Positions 34,218-42,100 of a stretch of 64,000 nt of DNA are shown in pieces. The stretch spans positions 1,674,001 through 1,738,000 of the forward strand of contig NZ_JBEPSJ010000001.1 in the NCBI RefSeq assembly GCF_040548875.1. The letters run 5' to 3'. The stretch's first letter is position 1. Every line of letters begins with the position of its first letter. A program made the translations under genes and the position numbers. The stretch is from Conyzicola nivalis_A (lineage in GTDB: Bacteria; Actinomycetota; Actinomycetes; Actinomycetales; Microbacteriaceae). The notes under the pieces were generated by a model, which worked only from the letters and a program-made list of their open reading frames with translations, was not told the DNA's origin and made no database searches.

Positions 34218-34261
34218 GCCAACAATGTCGACCGAATGCCGCTGCGCACCGTATTGTTGGC
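34218..34261. promoter_or_regulatory. Perfect 9-bp inverted repeat upstream of the DUF7882-type gene
   Basis: Arms GCCAACAAT (34218-34226) and ATTGTTGGC (34253-34261) with a 26-nt spacer. A possible -35 (TTGACC) follows at 34266. The wide spacing argues for two half-operators or chance rather than a hairpin. Confidence 0.3.
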
Positions 34262-34341
34262 AGAGTTGACCTGCGACCCGGGTCACACACTGCGCCCGAC
34301 CGGTCGCACAGTGGTCAACCGCCAGCAAGATGGAGAACCCT

Positions 34342-34749
34342 GTGGGCACGCTGTCCTACGACACCAACTTCAAAGCCGACTTCGACGACCGCGTGCTCGC
34401 GCACCTGCAGATCGTCATCGGCGCCAAGCTGCGCCGCGGCGAGTCCTTCCACTTCAGCTGGAAGAACGAGCAGTCGGTGGGCCACGGCCGCACGACCGTC
34501 TGGCTGCACCCCACCGTGCCGCTCGTCTACTCCTACCTCGGCAGCCGCCCGCCGGCGATCAACCGCCAATGGGTCGAGGCCCTCATGACCTCCGCTAACA
34601 GTGTCGCGGGTCTGCAGATCGTTCCCGAGCCGGCCGACGTGCCGGTGGCGGAGCCCGCTGCTCCCCTCGGTGAGCCCGCCGGCCTACTCACGGGTGCCGC
34701 ACTTCCCGCCGCGGCTTCAGAGAAGCCCGCGGTTCGCGCGGCCCGATAG
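34342..34749 (+). CDS. Small conserved protein, DUF7882-like
   Basis: 135 residues. The core GTLSYDTNFKADFDDRVLAHLQ, IGAKLRRGESFHFSW, GRTTVWLHPTVPLVYSYLG and INRQWVEALMTSANS matches a small protein that is widespread in Microbacteriaceae, sometimes annotated as ATP-dependent DNA ligase but showing no ligase motif. GTG at 34342 is used, with GGAGA seven bases upstream; an in-frame ATG four codons earlier is less well placed. The C-terminal ~45 residues are Ala/Pro-rich and variable. Function unknown; it supports the Microbacteriaceae assignment. Confidence 0.75.
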   Translation: MGTLSYDTNFKADFDDRVLAHLQIVIGAKLRRGESFHFSWKNEQSVGHGRTTVWLHPTVPLVYSYLGSRPPAINRQWVEALMTSANSVAGLQIVPEPADVPVAEPAAPLGEPAGLLTGAALPAAASEKPAVRAAR

Positions 34750-34823
34750 CCGCCGCCTGTACCTCACCCCCGGGTGGCTGGCAAGGCATTGCCGATGCGT
34801 ATGCCGAAACGCACTCTTGGTGG

Positions 34824-35183
34824 ATGAAACAGATCACGTACGCAGGAACTTCTTTCGTCACGGGAACTGACATAGCCGACTCGCTTCTGCAGCTCGTCGC
34901 CGCTCTGGGAGGCAGCGCCGCGACAGCGGCCGTCCGGGTACCGGCGCTCGGCGTCGACAACACCGTCACGACGATCGATCTGGTGATCGGCCCGTCGAGC
35001 GAGATGATCGCTAGCGAGGTCCAGGTGGACACCGACGAGTTGATCGACGCCATCGCGGTGGTCGACTTGGACAATCAGACGCATCTTCTCGACCGCCCTC
35101 GGGCGGCGGCACCGACCTCGACCGACTTCCTCACGTCTGGGTGGAACGAGCCCGCTCTCGACGATCTGGACGACGCCCTTTGA
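34824..35183 (+). CDS. Hypothetical protein
   Basis: 119 residues, acidic, no membrane segment or signal peptide. It begins MKQITYAGTSFVTGTDIADS and ends in a variable acidic tail (EPALDDLDDAL). The codon usage is normal for the window. I do not recognise a family beyond an impression that similar small proteins occur in Microbacteriaceae. It lies between the DUF7882-like gene and another small unknown gene, all in the same direction with separate intergenic gaps, so this looks like a run of independently expressed small genes. Confidence 0.65.
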   Translation: MKQITYAGTSFVTGTDIADSLLQLVAALGGSAATAAVRVPALGVDNTVTTIDLVIGPSSEMIASEVQVDTDELIDAIAVVDLDNQTHLLDRPRAAAPTSTDFLTSGWNEPALDDLDDAL

Positions 35184-35320
35184 GCTGGGTCGAACTCGCC
35201 GGGCGCGTTAACTGATCGGTGCGTAAAAAGCAATAGCGGCGCCGACATTGTCGAGGATTCGTTTCCCGAGAGATTGCTGGATAGCGTTTCTACTCGTTCG
35301 AATGACGAGGGGGGAAGCAC

Positions 35321-35638
35321 ATGACTACGACGATGAAGCGCGAAGCCGCAGCCGTTGCCGACCCCACGTCCTGGAGCTCCCCCGACGAGAACCTCTGGGT
35401 CGCCTCGAACCTCGGTGAATTCGCCGGTATGGTCGAGTTCCGCGACGGTCACTTCGTCGCCGGCGACCGCACGGGCAAGGAGCTCGGCGCTTTCAGCAGC
35501 ATCCCTGCCGCACGCTCGGCCGTCGATGTGAGCATCAGCACGTCGGGCTCGCGCGTCGTCGAACTCACACCACGGATCATCCGCCCGGCCGGCATCGCCC
35601 GGGCACTGCGCGCCCGCACGGGCGGCGACGCGGCCTGA
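35321..35638 (+). CDS. Hypothetical protein
   Basis: 105 residues, soluble. The central part (DENLWVASNLGEFAGMVEF, DRTGKELGAFSSIPAARSAV) could be a small beta-rich fold; I do not recognise the family. ATG at 35321 is preceded by GAGGGGGGAAG at good distance, one of the strongest Shine-Dalgarno sequences in the window. Upstream, GTTTCC and GGATAG about 15 bp apart resemble a stress-sigma-type promoter, which would fit the GlsB gene that follows. That is a weak inference. Confidence 0.65.
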   Translation: MTTTMKREAAAVADPTSWSSPDENLWVASNLGEFAGMVEFRDGHFVAGDRTGKELGAFSSIPAARSAVDVSISTSGSRVVELTPRIIRPAGIARALRARTGGDAA

Positions 35639-35739
35639 TCCCTCCTCGCCCGGCAGCCGTTCGCGGCCGCCGACGCGATCCAACGCTTCACCGTGCCGGA
35701 AACTCCGGCACATTCCACAACACAGAAAGTTGATACCCC

Positions 35740-35997
35740 ATGGGCTTCTTCGGTTTCCTCCTCCTCGGCCTCATCGCCGGCGCCATCGCCAAGGCCATCC
35801 TCCCGGGTCGCCAGGGCGGCGGATGGATCGCCACTCTCGTACTCGGCGTCATCGGCGCGCTGCTCGGCGGCTTCCTCGGAAGCGCGATCTTCGGCGTCGA
35901 CCTGAACGAGTTCTTCTCGATCTCGACCTGGCTGCTCGCGATCGGCGGCTCGATCATCGTGCTGCTGATCTACGGCCTGATCACGCGCAAGCGCTAG
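35740..35997 (+). CDS. GlsB/YeaQ/YmgE family stress-response membrane protein
   Basis: 85 residues, three membrane spans. Glycine-rich family pattern: MGFFGFLLLGLIAGAIAKAILPG, GGWIATLVLGVIGALLGGFLG, then a C-terminal span ending TRKR. Members are general-stress membrane proteins of unknown biochemical function. A perfect 22-bp-stem hairpin immediately after the gene probably terminates it and also the convergent TetR gene. Confidence 0.92.
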   Translation: MGFFGFLLLGLIAGAIAKAILPGRQGGGWIATLVLGVIGALLGGFLGSAIFGVDLNEFFSISTWLLAIGGSIIVLLIYGLITRKR

Positions 35998-36006
35998 TCA
36001 GCACCA

Positions 36007-36053
36007 ACGACGAAGGGCCCGCCCGAGCATCGCTCGGGCGGGCCCTTCGTCGT
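36007..36053. terminator. Bidirectional hairpin terminator (GlsB / TetR)
   Basis: Perfect 22-bp inverted repeat, arms 36007-36028 and 36032-36053 (core CGAAGGGCCCGCCCGAGC), 3-nt loop. It lies between convergent genes, with no long T-run, as is usual for actinobacterial terminators. Confidence 0.85.
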
Positions 36054-36060
36054 CCCGGCG

Positions 36061-36681
36061 TCAGCGCGGCAGGATCAGCCGTCGCGCCGCCTCCTCGACC
36101 GCGTGACGGCGGTCCGCCCGGAGTTCCGCGGCGCTCTCCGGGGTGAGCTCCGAGGCGGCGGCGACGATGTGCACCTCCACGGGTGCCATCAGCCACGACG
36201 TCGCGGTGCTGAGGATCAGGGCGAGCAGGCTCGCCGGGTTCCACGACGCGTCCGCGAGGCCGAGCCGTTGCGCCTCCTCGATCACCGCCAGCTTGTGGCG
36301 GTAGCCGTCGAGCCTGTCGTCGGAGACCTCCTCGAGCCCCCGGGAGTCGTGCACCCACGCCCAGATCGCTACGCGCTGCGAGCGTGGATGCTCGACGAAG
36401 TGGTCGTGCAGCCGCAGCGTGTAGTCGACGAGGTCGGTCGTGATCGGAACGGCGCGCGCCAGTTCGTCGAGACCGCGGCGCATGACCTGGTCGAAGAGGG
36501 CGTCCTTGTCGCCGAACCAGGCGTAGATGCGTTCCTTGCTCGCGTGGGCCGCCTCGGCGATGCGGTTGATTCGCGCGCCGGCGACGCCGTGTTCGGTGAA
36601 CTCCTCGGATGCCGCGGCGAGCACCCGGTCCCGCGTGTCGCGGCCGCGCTCCTGCTCGCGGCGCCGGCCGGGCTCGTTCAT
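36061..36681 (-). CDS. TetR family transcriptional regulator
   Basis: 206 residues. The N-terminal HTH (DTRDRVLAAASEEFTEHGVAGARINRIAEAAHASKERIYAWFGDKDALF) is typical TetR; the C-terminal ligand domain is not assignable. ATG at 36681. It is divergent from the DJ-1/PfpI and quinone-oxidoreductase genes, with a 117-bp gap holding a 14-of-16-match inverted repeat (36700-36755), so it probably represses both itself and that pair. The ligand may be an electrophile or quinone, judging from the target genes. Confidence 0.9.
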   Translation of the reverse strand: MNEPGRRREQERGRDTRDRVLAAASEEFTEHGVAGARINRIAEAAHASKERIYAWFGDKDALFDQVMRRGLDELARAVPITTDLVDYTLRLHDHFVEHPRSQRVAIWAWVHDSRGLEEVSDDRLDGYRHKLAVIEEAQRLGLADASWNPASLLALILSTATSWLMAPVEVHIVAAASELTPESAAELRADRRHAVEEAARRLILPR

Positions 36682-36699
36682 GCGTGTTCCCTTCGAATC

Positions 36700-36755
36700 G
36701 AACTGATTGGTTTGACTTCAGAGTAGCCCGCTCGTAAAATCAAACCAAACGGTTC
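36700..36755. promoter_or_regulatory. Paired inverted half-sites between TetR and DJ-1 genes
   Basis: GAACTGATTGGTTTGA (36700-36715) faces its near-complement at 36740-36755 (reverse complement GAACCGTTTGGTTTGA, 14 of 16 matching). Each also contains an AACnnnnnGGTT-like dyad, so this could be two TetR operators, one per divergent promoter. Confidence 0.55.
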
Positions 36756-36798
36756 GCTTACCGGCGAGCGTCGAGAACGATAAGAGGGAGACCCCCGA

Positions 36799-37503
36799 AT
36801 GACTTCTGTACTCATGGTGTTGTCCGCCGCAGATCACTGGACCCTGAACGATGGATCGTCGCACCCCACCGGCGTCTGGGCCGAGGAGCTCGTCGAGCCG
36901 CACCGCCAGTTCCGCGATGCCGGATTCGAGATCACCCTCGCGACGCCGGGAGCGGTGCCGCCGACCTTCGACCCGAACAGCCTGAGCGCCGCCGGCGCCG
37001 GCGGCGACGACAAGGTCGGCGAGCTGACCGACTACCTCGCCTCGATCTCTTCGGCACTCGCTGCCCCCGTCGCCCTCTCCGCAGTGACTGCGGCCGACTT
37101 CGACGTGGTCTTCTACCCCGGCGGCCACGGCCCGATGGAGGACCTCGCCGTCGACGCCGAGTCCGGAAAGATCATGGCCGACGCCCTCGCCTCCGGCAAT
37201 CCGCTCGCCGTGCTCTGCCACGCACCGGCCGCCCTGCTCGCGGCTGTCGACACCGACGGAATGTGGCCCTTCGCCGGCTACCGGATGACAGGGTTCTCCA
37301 ACGAGGAGGAGCGCCTGAGCGGTCTCGCCGAGAAGGCGCCGTGGCTCGTGGAAGACCGTCTCGTCGAGCTCGGCGCCGACTACTCGAGCGGAGACGCCTT
37401 CCAGCCGCACAGCGTGATCGACCGCAACCTCTACACCGGGCAGAACCCCGCGTCGTCGGGCGAACTCGCAACGGCCGTCATCGCCGCTGCCGCCGGAAAG
37501 TAG
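36799..37503 (+). CDS. Type 1 glutamine amidotransferase / DJ-1/PfpI family protein (HchA-like)
   Basis: 234 residues. DJ-1-superfamily features are VLMVLSAADHW, the glutamate region TGVWAEELVEPH, DVVFYPGGHGPMEDLA, and the nucleophile elbow AVLCHAPAALLA with the catalytic cysteine. The size and layout fit the HchA/Hsp31 or protease-like subgroup, whose members act as glyoxalase III or deglycases. It overlaps functionally with the next gene, 7 bp downstream, in a two-gene operon likely controlled by the divergent TetR. Confidence 0.88.
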   Translation: MTSVLMVLSAADHWTLNDGSSHPTGVWAEELVEPHRQFRDAGFEITLATPGAVPPTFDPNSLSAAGAGGDDKVGELTDYLASISSALAAPVALSAVTAADFDVVFYPGGHGPMEDLAVDAESGKIMADALASGNPLAVLCHAPAALLAAVDTDGMWPFAGYRMTGFSNEEERLSGLAEKAPWLVEDRLVELGADYSSGDAFQPHSVIDRNLYTGQNPASSGELATAVIAAAAGK

Positions 37504-37510
37504 GCGCCGA

Positions 37511-38521
37511 ATGCCGACAGTCACCAGCATCCAGTTCGATCTCGTCGCCCGCCCCCACGGCGAGCCGACCACCGACGACGTCGTGCGCGTCGAGAGGACG
37601 CTTCCCGAGCTCGCCGACGGCGAGGTGCGCGTCGAGAACGAGTTCCTCTCGGTTGACCCCTACATGCGCGGCCGCATGAACGACGTGCGCTCGTACATCC
37701 CGCCGTTCGCGCTGGGCGAGGCGCTGACCGGCGCCGCCGTCGGGCACGTCGTCGAGTCACGCTCCCCCGACTTCGCCGTGGGCGACACCGTGCAGCACCA
37801 GCTCGGCTGGCGCGACGTCGCCCAGGGCCCCTCCGCCGCCTTCCGCGCGGCGCCCCGCCTGCCCGGGCTCCCCCTGTCGGTGCACCTCGGCGCGTTGGGC
37901 ATCTCGGGCATCACCGCCTGGGTCGGCCTCACCGTGATCGCGAAGCTGCGTAAGGGCGACACCGTCTTCGTCTCCGGCGCCGCGGGCGGAGTCGGCAGCA
38001 TGGTGGGCCAGATCGCCCGCCTCAAGGGCGCCTCCCGGGTGGTCGGCAGCGCGGGCTCGGCCGAGAAGGTCGAGCTGCTCACGGGCAAGTACCGCTTCGA
38101 CGCCGCATTCAACTACAAGGACGGCGACGTTCGAGGCCAGCTCCACGCAGCCGCGTCCGACGGCATCGACGTCTACTTCGACAATGTCGGGGGCGAGCAC
38201 CTCGAGGCCGCGCTCGACGCGTTCAACGACGGCGGACGCGCAGCCCTCTGCGGAGCCATCGCCGACTACAACGCGACCGACGGCGGTTCGGGCATCAGGT
38301 TCACGTCGAACATCGTTACGCGCGGCCTCACCCTTCAGGGGTTCACAATGACGAACTACGGCCAGTACGCGCCGCAGTTCGCGGCCGACATGCAGCGTTG
38401 GCTCGCCGATGGCTCCATCGTCTTCGACGAGACCGTCGTGACGGGCATCGACAACACCTTCGACGCGTTCACCGGCATGATGCGCGGCGACAATGTCGGA
38501 AAGATGATCGTCGCGATCTAG
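37511..38521 (+). CDS. NADP-dependent oxidoreductase (MDR, leukotriene-B4 12-hydroxydehydrogenase/curcumin-reductase type)
   Basis: 336 residues, zinc-free medium-chain reductase. Typical motifs are LSVDPYMRGRMN, LGEALTGAAVGHVVES, GISGITAWVGL, the nucleotide-binding VSGAAGGVGSMVGQIA, YFDNVGGEHLEAAL, GAIADYN, LTLQGF and VGKMIVAI at the end. Such enzymes reduce double bonds of alpha,beta-unsaturated ketones and aldehydes. Co-expressed with the DJ-1 protein, this suggests detoxification of reactive carbonyl compounds. Confidence 0.93.
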   Translation: MPTVTSIQFDLVARPHGEPTTDDVVRVERTLPELADGEVRVENEFLSVDPYMRGRMNDVRSYIPPFALGEALTGAAVGHVVESRSPDFAVGDTVQHQLGWRDVAQGPSAAFRAAPRLPGLPLSVHLGALGISGITAWVGLTVIAKLRKGDTVFVSGAAGGVGSMVGQIARLKGASRVVGSAGSAEKVELLTGKYRFDAAFNYKDGDVRGQLHAAASDGIDVYFDNVGGEHLEAALDAFNDGGRAALCGAIADYNATDGGSGIRFTSNIVTRGLTLQGFTMTNYGQYAPQFAADMQRWLADGSIVFDETVVTGIDNTFDAFTGMMRGDNVGKMIVAI

Positions 38522-38584
38522 GCGGGGTTCGCTGGGCGCCGCCGACCCGCTGCGTGAGGAGTCCGCATCGGAGAGAATGAACGG

Positions 38585-39226
38585 ATGACGGACGCCGCCG
38601 AGTTCGTGGATGCGGCTCTTCAGCGCGAGAGCTCGTACGAGCGCGCGATCGCAGACGCGCACCGCCTCGGCGGCGGGCTCCGGTACTACGGGGCTTCCGT
38701 CGGGGCAGTGCGTGGTGCGGTCCGCGACGCCTCCCGCCGGTACCGCGGTCTGGGCCACGACGGCGTGACCGCGCTGAGCTCTGAGCTCTGGTCGGAGCCG
38801 GTATTCGAGCGGCGACTCGCGGCCGTGGTCCTGCTGCAGTCGAACGTCGCCCTGCTCGACAACTCCGATCTGACCCGTATCGAGGGATTCATCCGCTCGG
38901 CCCGGCTGCGCGCCCTCGTCGACCCGCTCGCGGTCGACGTGGTCGGGCCCATGATCGACTCCCTCGCGGGGCGGGCTCGTCTGCGTGCGGATGCGGCACT
39001 CGACCGCTGGGCCGGCGACGACCCGTCTCTGCGGCGGGCCGCCGTGCTCTCGCCCCTGCGGTCGCTCCGCTCCGGAGGCGGCGACTGGGACGACTTCGTG
39101 CGTCGTTGCGCACTCGCCTCGTCGGGGGACCCCGACGACGAAGTGGTGAGCGCGATCGGGCAGGTGGCGGCCGAGCTGTCGACGGTCAGGCCCGAGCTGC
39201 GTTTCCCAGCGAATTTTAAGCTCTAG
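38585..39226 (+). CDS. DNA alkylation repair (AlkD-like) HEAT-repeat protein
   Basis: 213 residues, all-helical, matching the AlkD pattern: YYGASVGAVRGAVRDASRRY at the start, SEPVFERRLAAVVLLQ, VDPLAVDVVGPMIDSL, ALDRWAGDDPSLRRAAVLSPL. AlkD removes bulky or cationic alkylated bases without base flipping. The typical WD aspartate region is not clearly conserved here, so enzyme activity is less certain than the fold. It stands alone, 63 bp after the oxidoreductase gene and before the Hsp20 promoter. Confidence 0.8.
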   Translation: MTDAAEFVDAALQRESSYERAIADAHRLGGGLRYYGASVGAVRGAVRDASRRYRGLGHDGVTALSSELWSEPVFERRLAAVVLLQSNVALLDNSDLTRIEGFIRSARLRALVDPLAVDVVGPMIDSLAGRARLRADAALDRWAGDDPSLRRAAVLSPLRSLRSGGGDWDDFVRRCALASSGDPDDEVVSAIGQVAAELSTVRPELRFPANFKL

Positions 39227-39267
39227 AACTTGCGATTCTCGCGGCGCATTTTTACCATATTTCTCGT

Positions 39268-39290
39268 AGTTGAGTCGAGGTGACTCAACT
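39268..39290. promoter_or_regulatory. HAIR element (HspR operator)
   Basis: AGTTGAGT (39268-39275), seven bases, then ACTCAACT (39283-39290): a close match to the HspR-associated inverted repeat CTTGAGT-N7-ACTCAAG. It is 25 bp before the Hsp20 start, so HspR bound here would block transcription or initiation. Confidence 0.85.
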
Positions 39291-39315
39291 TAGAAGAGAG
39301 AAAGGGAAACGTGAA

Positions 39316-39741
39316 ATGCCTATGTCGTTCGATCCGTTCAACAGCCTGGACCGACTGACCGAGGATCTCATCAATTTCCGGCCCGGTGCACGTTTTATGC
39401 CCGTCGATCTCTACCTCGACGGCGACCACTACGTGCTCAATGCCGATCTGCCGGGCATCGACCCCGGCTCGGTCGACGTCGACGTCGACGGCCAGCTCCT
39501 GACGATTCGCGCGCAGCGCACCGCCGCCACCCAGGAGAACTCGAAGTGGCTCACCAACGAACGGCCCAGCGGCACGTTCCTGCGCCAGTTCAGCCTCGGA
39601 CGCGGCGTCGAGCCCGACCAGATCTCGGCGAGCTACAACAACGGCGTGCTGAGCGTCATCGTGCCGGTGAGCGAGAAGGCGAAGCCGCGCAAGATCGAGA
39701 TCGCGCGCAGCGACTCCGAGCAGAAGTCGCTGAACGTCTGA
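39316..39741 (+). CDS. Hsp20/alpha-crystallin family small heat-shock protein
   Basis: 141 residues. The alpha-crystallin domain runs from MPVDLYLDGDHYVLNADLPG through LTIRAQRT and SGTFLRQFSLGRGVEPDQISASYNNGVLSVIVPV, with the C-terminal KPRKIEIA matching the I-x-I region. ATP-independent holdase that keeps unfolding proteins soluble. ATG at 39316 is preceded by AAAGGGAAA; the frame is open 12 codons upstream, but across the HAIR operator. Regulation by HspR is expected from that operator. Confidence 0.95.
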   Translation: MPMSFDPFNSLDRLTEDLINFRPGARFMPVDLYLDGDHYVLNADLPGIDPGSVDVDVDGQLLTIRAQRTAATQENSKWLTNERPSGTFLRQFSLGRGVEPDQISASYNNGVLSVIVPVSEKAKPRKIEIARSDSEQKSLNV

Positions 39742-39772
39742 CGATGCTCGACGGTTAGCGTCGCGGTCGACG

Positions 39773-39814
39773 CGAACGGGCTGGTTCCGGTCAACACCGA
39801 GACCAGCCCGTTCG
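39773..39814. terminator. Hairpin terminator between Hsp20 and the second TetR gene
   Basis: Perfect 13-bp arms CGAACGGGCTGGT (39773-39785) and its complement (39802-39814), 16-nt loop, between convergent genes. It probably serves both directions. Confidence 0.75.
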
Positions 39815-39821
39815 TCGTGCT

Positions 39822-40433
39822 TCAGGCTATTGTCGCCGGCACGTGCGCGCTCAGAAGAAGGAGAGCGTTCGGCCACAGCCGGTTCACCTGTTCGGGGTCG
39901 TCGAGAAGCTTCGCGAAGAGCACCGTGCCCTCGAGCTGGGCGATGATGGCGCGAGCGGCACCGGCCGCACTCTGCGGCGCCGACTCGTCTGCATCGATGG
40001 ACTCCTGCACCACTGACTCGACCATCGTCGCCTGCTCGTCGAATACCCTCTGCAACTCCACCTTTATCACGGGGTCGTGCGCACTCAGCTCCAGGGCGAG
40101 GTTGCCGAAGAGACAGCCGGTCACTGCGCCGAGATCGCGTTGCGCCACGCGTTGCGTCTCGGTCGTCTCGTCGAAGAGCCGGTGCAGGCGCTCGAGCGGT
40201 GTTCCCTCGCCACCCAACGCGGCGGCCCACTGCGCCTTCTGCGTCACCCAGTGCCGAGCGATGACGGCGAGCGCGAAGGCCTGTTTCGATTCGAAGAAGT
40301 AGTAGAAGCTTCCCTTGGGCACCCCCGCCGCGGTGCAGATATCGGCGACGGAGATCGAACTGTAGGCGCCCCGCCCCAAGAGCGCGGTTCCTGCGGACAG
40401 AATGCGCTCTCGAGCGTCAGAGGGTCGACCCAT
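39822..40433 (-). CDS. TetR family transcriptional regulator (AcrR/NemR-like)
   Basis: 203 residues. HTH: RILSAGTALLGRGAYSSISVADICTAAGVPKGSFYYFFESKQAFALAVI. The C-terminal domain contains GCLFGNLALELS, with a cysteine, as in the subgroup that senses electrophiles through Cys. ATG at 40433. It faces the SDR-NTF2-epoxide-hydrolase operon across 496 bp. Regulation of that operon is likely but no clear shared palindrome was found. Confidence 0.9.
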   Translation of the reverse strand: MGRPSDARERILSAGTALLGRGAYSSISVADICTAAGVPKGSFYYFFESKQAFALAVIARHWVTQKAQWAAALGGEGTPLERLHRLFDETTETQRVAQRDLGAVTGCLFGNLALELSAHDPVIKVELQRVFDEQATMVESVVQESIDADESAPQSAAGAARAIIAQLEGTVLFAKLLDDPEQVNRLWPNALLLLSAHVPATIA

Positions 40434-40929
40434 GAGGCGATTATACGGCCGGTCGACTATGCGGGGTCGGTCGCGTTCCTAGTCAACGACGAGTCGCAGG
40501 ACTAAGCTTTTTCCGTCACAATGTGCCCGGCCGCCGTAGCCGCCGACGCCCGCTCCGCCGGGTGCCGCCCTGACGGTCGAACAGGTGAATCCGGCCGCTC
40601 TCGCTCTGCACCCGCCGCCAGCCGTTGCTCGTGAAATGGCCGCAACTCGCTACCAGTGCCTTTTCGACGACCTTAGGACGAGCGCACCATGTCTGGTCAC
40701 GGAACACGGCCACGACTTATCGGCCGGCTCACCCCGAAAGGCCCGCCGGCATCTCGGCGTCGCAAATGGCCGTCGCTATGCCTCGGATCGAGCTTCCTCC
40801 GTGTGATCGGGCGACTGCCGGCATCAAACCTGCAGTCGCGCAAGATTTCTTTACGGGGAATAGCAATCGCGGGCTCGCCGTTGATCCATCCATCGGTAGT
40901 TGACCGTTCACCTAGTAAAGGAAGACACA
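40434..40929. other. 496-bp gap with gene remnants and the SDR-operon promoter
   Basis: The first part (40446-40505, plus strand) encodes RPVDYAGSVAFLVNDESQD and a stop, resembling the C-terminal end of a short-chain dehydrogenase cut from its body. The middle (40516-40713, minus strand) has an open frame beginning MAVFRDQTWCARPKVVEKAL that I cannot assign; it may be another fragment. The base composition from about 40850 is lower in GC, with the AAGGAAG Shine-Dalgarno of the SDR gene at its end. The region looks like scar tissue of an earlier rearrangement. Confidence 0.5.
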
Positions 40930-41637
40930 ATGGATATTCAGAAAGTCGCAGTGATAACGGGAGCTTCGCAGGGCATCGGAGCGGGTGTGGTAGAGGCCTA
41001 CAGAAGCCTCGGATACGCCGTCATCGCCAACTCGCGCACCATCGTCGCCTCAGACGACGACCTCGTGATCGCAGTGCCCGGCGACATCTCCGACCCCGCT
41101 GTCGCGGACCGGGTCATCGAGACAGCCGTAGAACGCTTCGGACGCGTCGACACGCTCGTCAACAACGCCGGCATCTTCATTGCGAAGCCCTTCCTCGACT
41201 ACACGAGCGACGATTTCGACCAGGCGCTGGCGGTGAACCTCGGTGGCTTCTTCCATGTGACACAGAACGCGGTCGCTCGGATGTCCGCACAGCGCACCGG
41301 TCATGTCGTCAACATCACGACCAGCCTCGTCGAGTACGCGAACTCCAGTGTTCCGTCGGCACTCGCTTCGCTGACCAAGGGAGGTACCGCCGCGGTCGTC
41401 AAGTCGCTCGCGATCGAATTCGCCTCGCGGGGAGTACGGTTCAACGCCGTCTCGCCCGGCATCATCAAGACGCCGTTGCACGCAGAAGAGAGCCACGAGA
41501 CCTACGCCGCCCTGCATCCTATGGGCCGCATGGGGACCATCGACGACGTCGTCCACGGCGTGATCTATCTCGAGCAGGCACCCTTCGTCACCGGCGAATT
41601 CCTCCACGTCGACGGCGGACAGAGTGCTGGCAACTAG
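40930..41637 (+). CDS. SDR family oxidoreductase lacking the usual catalytic Tyr
   Basis: 235 residues. The NAD(P)-binding motif VAVITGASQGIGAGVVEAYRSLGY and NNAG (LVNNAGIFIAKPF) are intact, and PGIIKTPLHAEESHETYAALHPMGRMG and VTGEFLHVDGGQSAG are typical. In the YxxxK motif the sequence is ALASLTKGG, so K is kept but Tyr is Ala. I know similar ALASLTKGG proteins as a sub-branch of SDRs, so this is a family trait rather than a fresh mutation. ATG at 40930 with AAGGAAG upstream. First gene of a three-gene operon. Confidence 0.88.
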   Translation: MDIQKVAVITGASQGIGAGVVEAYRSLGYAVIANSRTIVASDDDLVIAVPGDISDPAVADRVIETAVERFGRVDTLVNNAGIFIAKPFLDYTSDDFDQALAVNLGGFFHVTQNAVARMSAQRTGHVVNITTSLVEYANSSVPSALASLTKGGTAAVVKSLAIEFASRGVRFNAVSPGIIKTPLHAEESHETYAALHPMGRMGTIDDVVHGVIYLEQAPFVTGEFLHVDGGQSAGN

Positions 41638-41665
41638 CCGGCGGGCCGACGAGGAGCAGCCGAAC

Positions 41666-42088
41666 ATGACCACAATCGACAACCGCGAAGACGACCTCAT
41701 CGCCGCCGGGGTGCTGACCGCCTGGGCGGACGGCATCCGGGTCCACGAGCCCGAACGCGTGGCGTCCCTGTTCGCCGACGACGCGATCTTCCAGGGCTTC
41801 GATCCCGAGCACACCGTGGGTCGCGCCGGCGTCGCCGCCTACTACGCGAAACAGCCCGCGGGCCTCATCGCGGCCTTCACCGTCGTCGAACGCCGGCGCC
41901 CCTCAGCAGACACTCGGGTCGCCTACGCCCGTGTCGACTTCACGCTGCCAGACGGCCGCGTCATCCCGGTCCATCTCACGATCGTCCTCCAATTCACACC
42001 CGAAGGCTGGCTCATCAGCCACTATCACGTCTCGAAAATCGAGCCCACAACCGGAGCCGGCACCCCCGCCGATTCCGACCGCAACTGA
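41666..42088 (+). CDS. NTF2-like (SnoaL/SgcJ-type) protein
   Basis: 140 residues. Pattern of an NTF2-like cone fold: LTAWADGIRVHEPERVASLFADDAIFQGFDPEHTVGRAGVAAYY, ending with RVIPVHLTIVLQFTPEGWLISHYHVS. Members include small-molecule cyclases, isomerases and accessory proteins. ATG at 41666 is 28 bp after the SDR stop; the frame extends into the SDR gene but that part has no family match. It probably works with the SDR and the epoxide-hydrolase-like enzyme on a common substrate, which I cannot name. Confidence 0.8.
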   Translation: MTTIDNREDDLIAAGVLTAWADGIRVHEPERVASLFADDAIFQGFDPEHTVGRAGVAAYYAKQPAGLIAAFTVVERRRPSADTRVAYARVDFTLPDGRVIPVHLTIVLQFTPEGWLISHYHVSKIEPTTGAGTPADSDRN

Positions 42089-42100
42089 AAGGAAACACCC

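Noticed and set aside
34342..34749. ATP-dependent DNA ligase
   Set aside because: This name is sometimes attached to such small proteins, but there is no KxDG nucleotidyltransferase motif and the protein is only 135 residues.
40516..40713. 65-codon gene on the minus strand
   Set aside because: No Shine-Dalgarno, an Arg-rich end and no recognisable motif. Recorded only as possible remnant in the gap entry.
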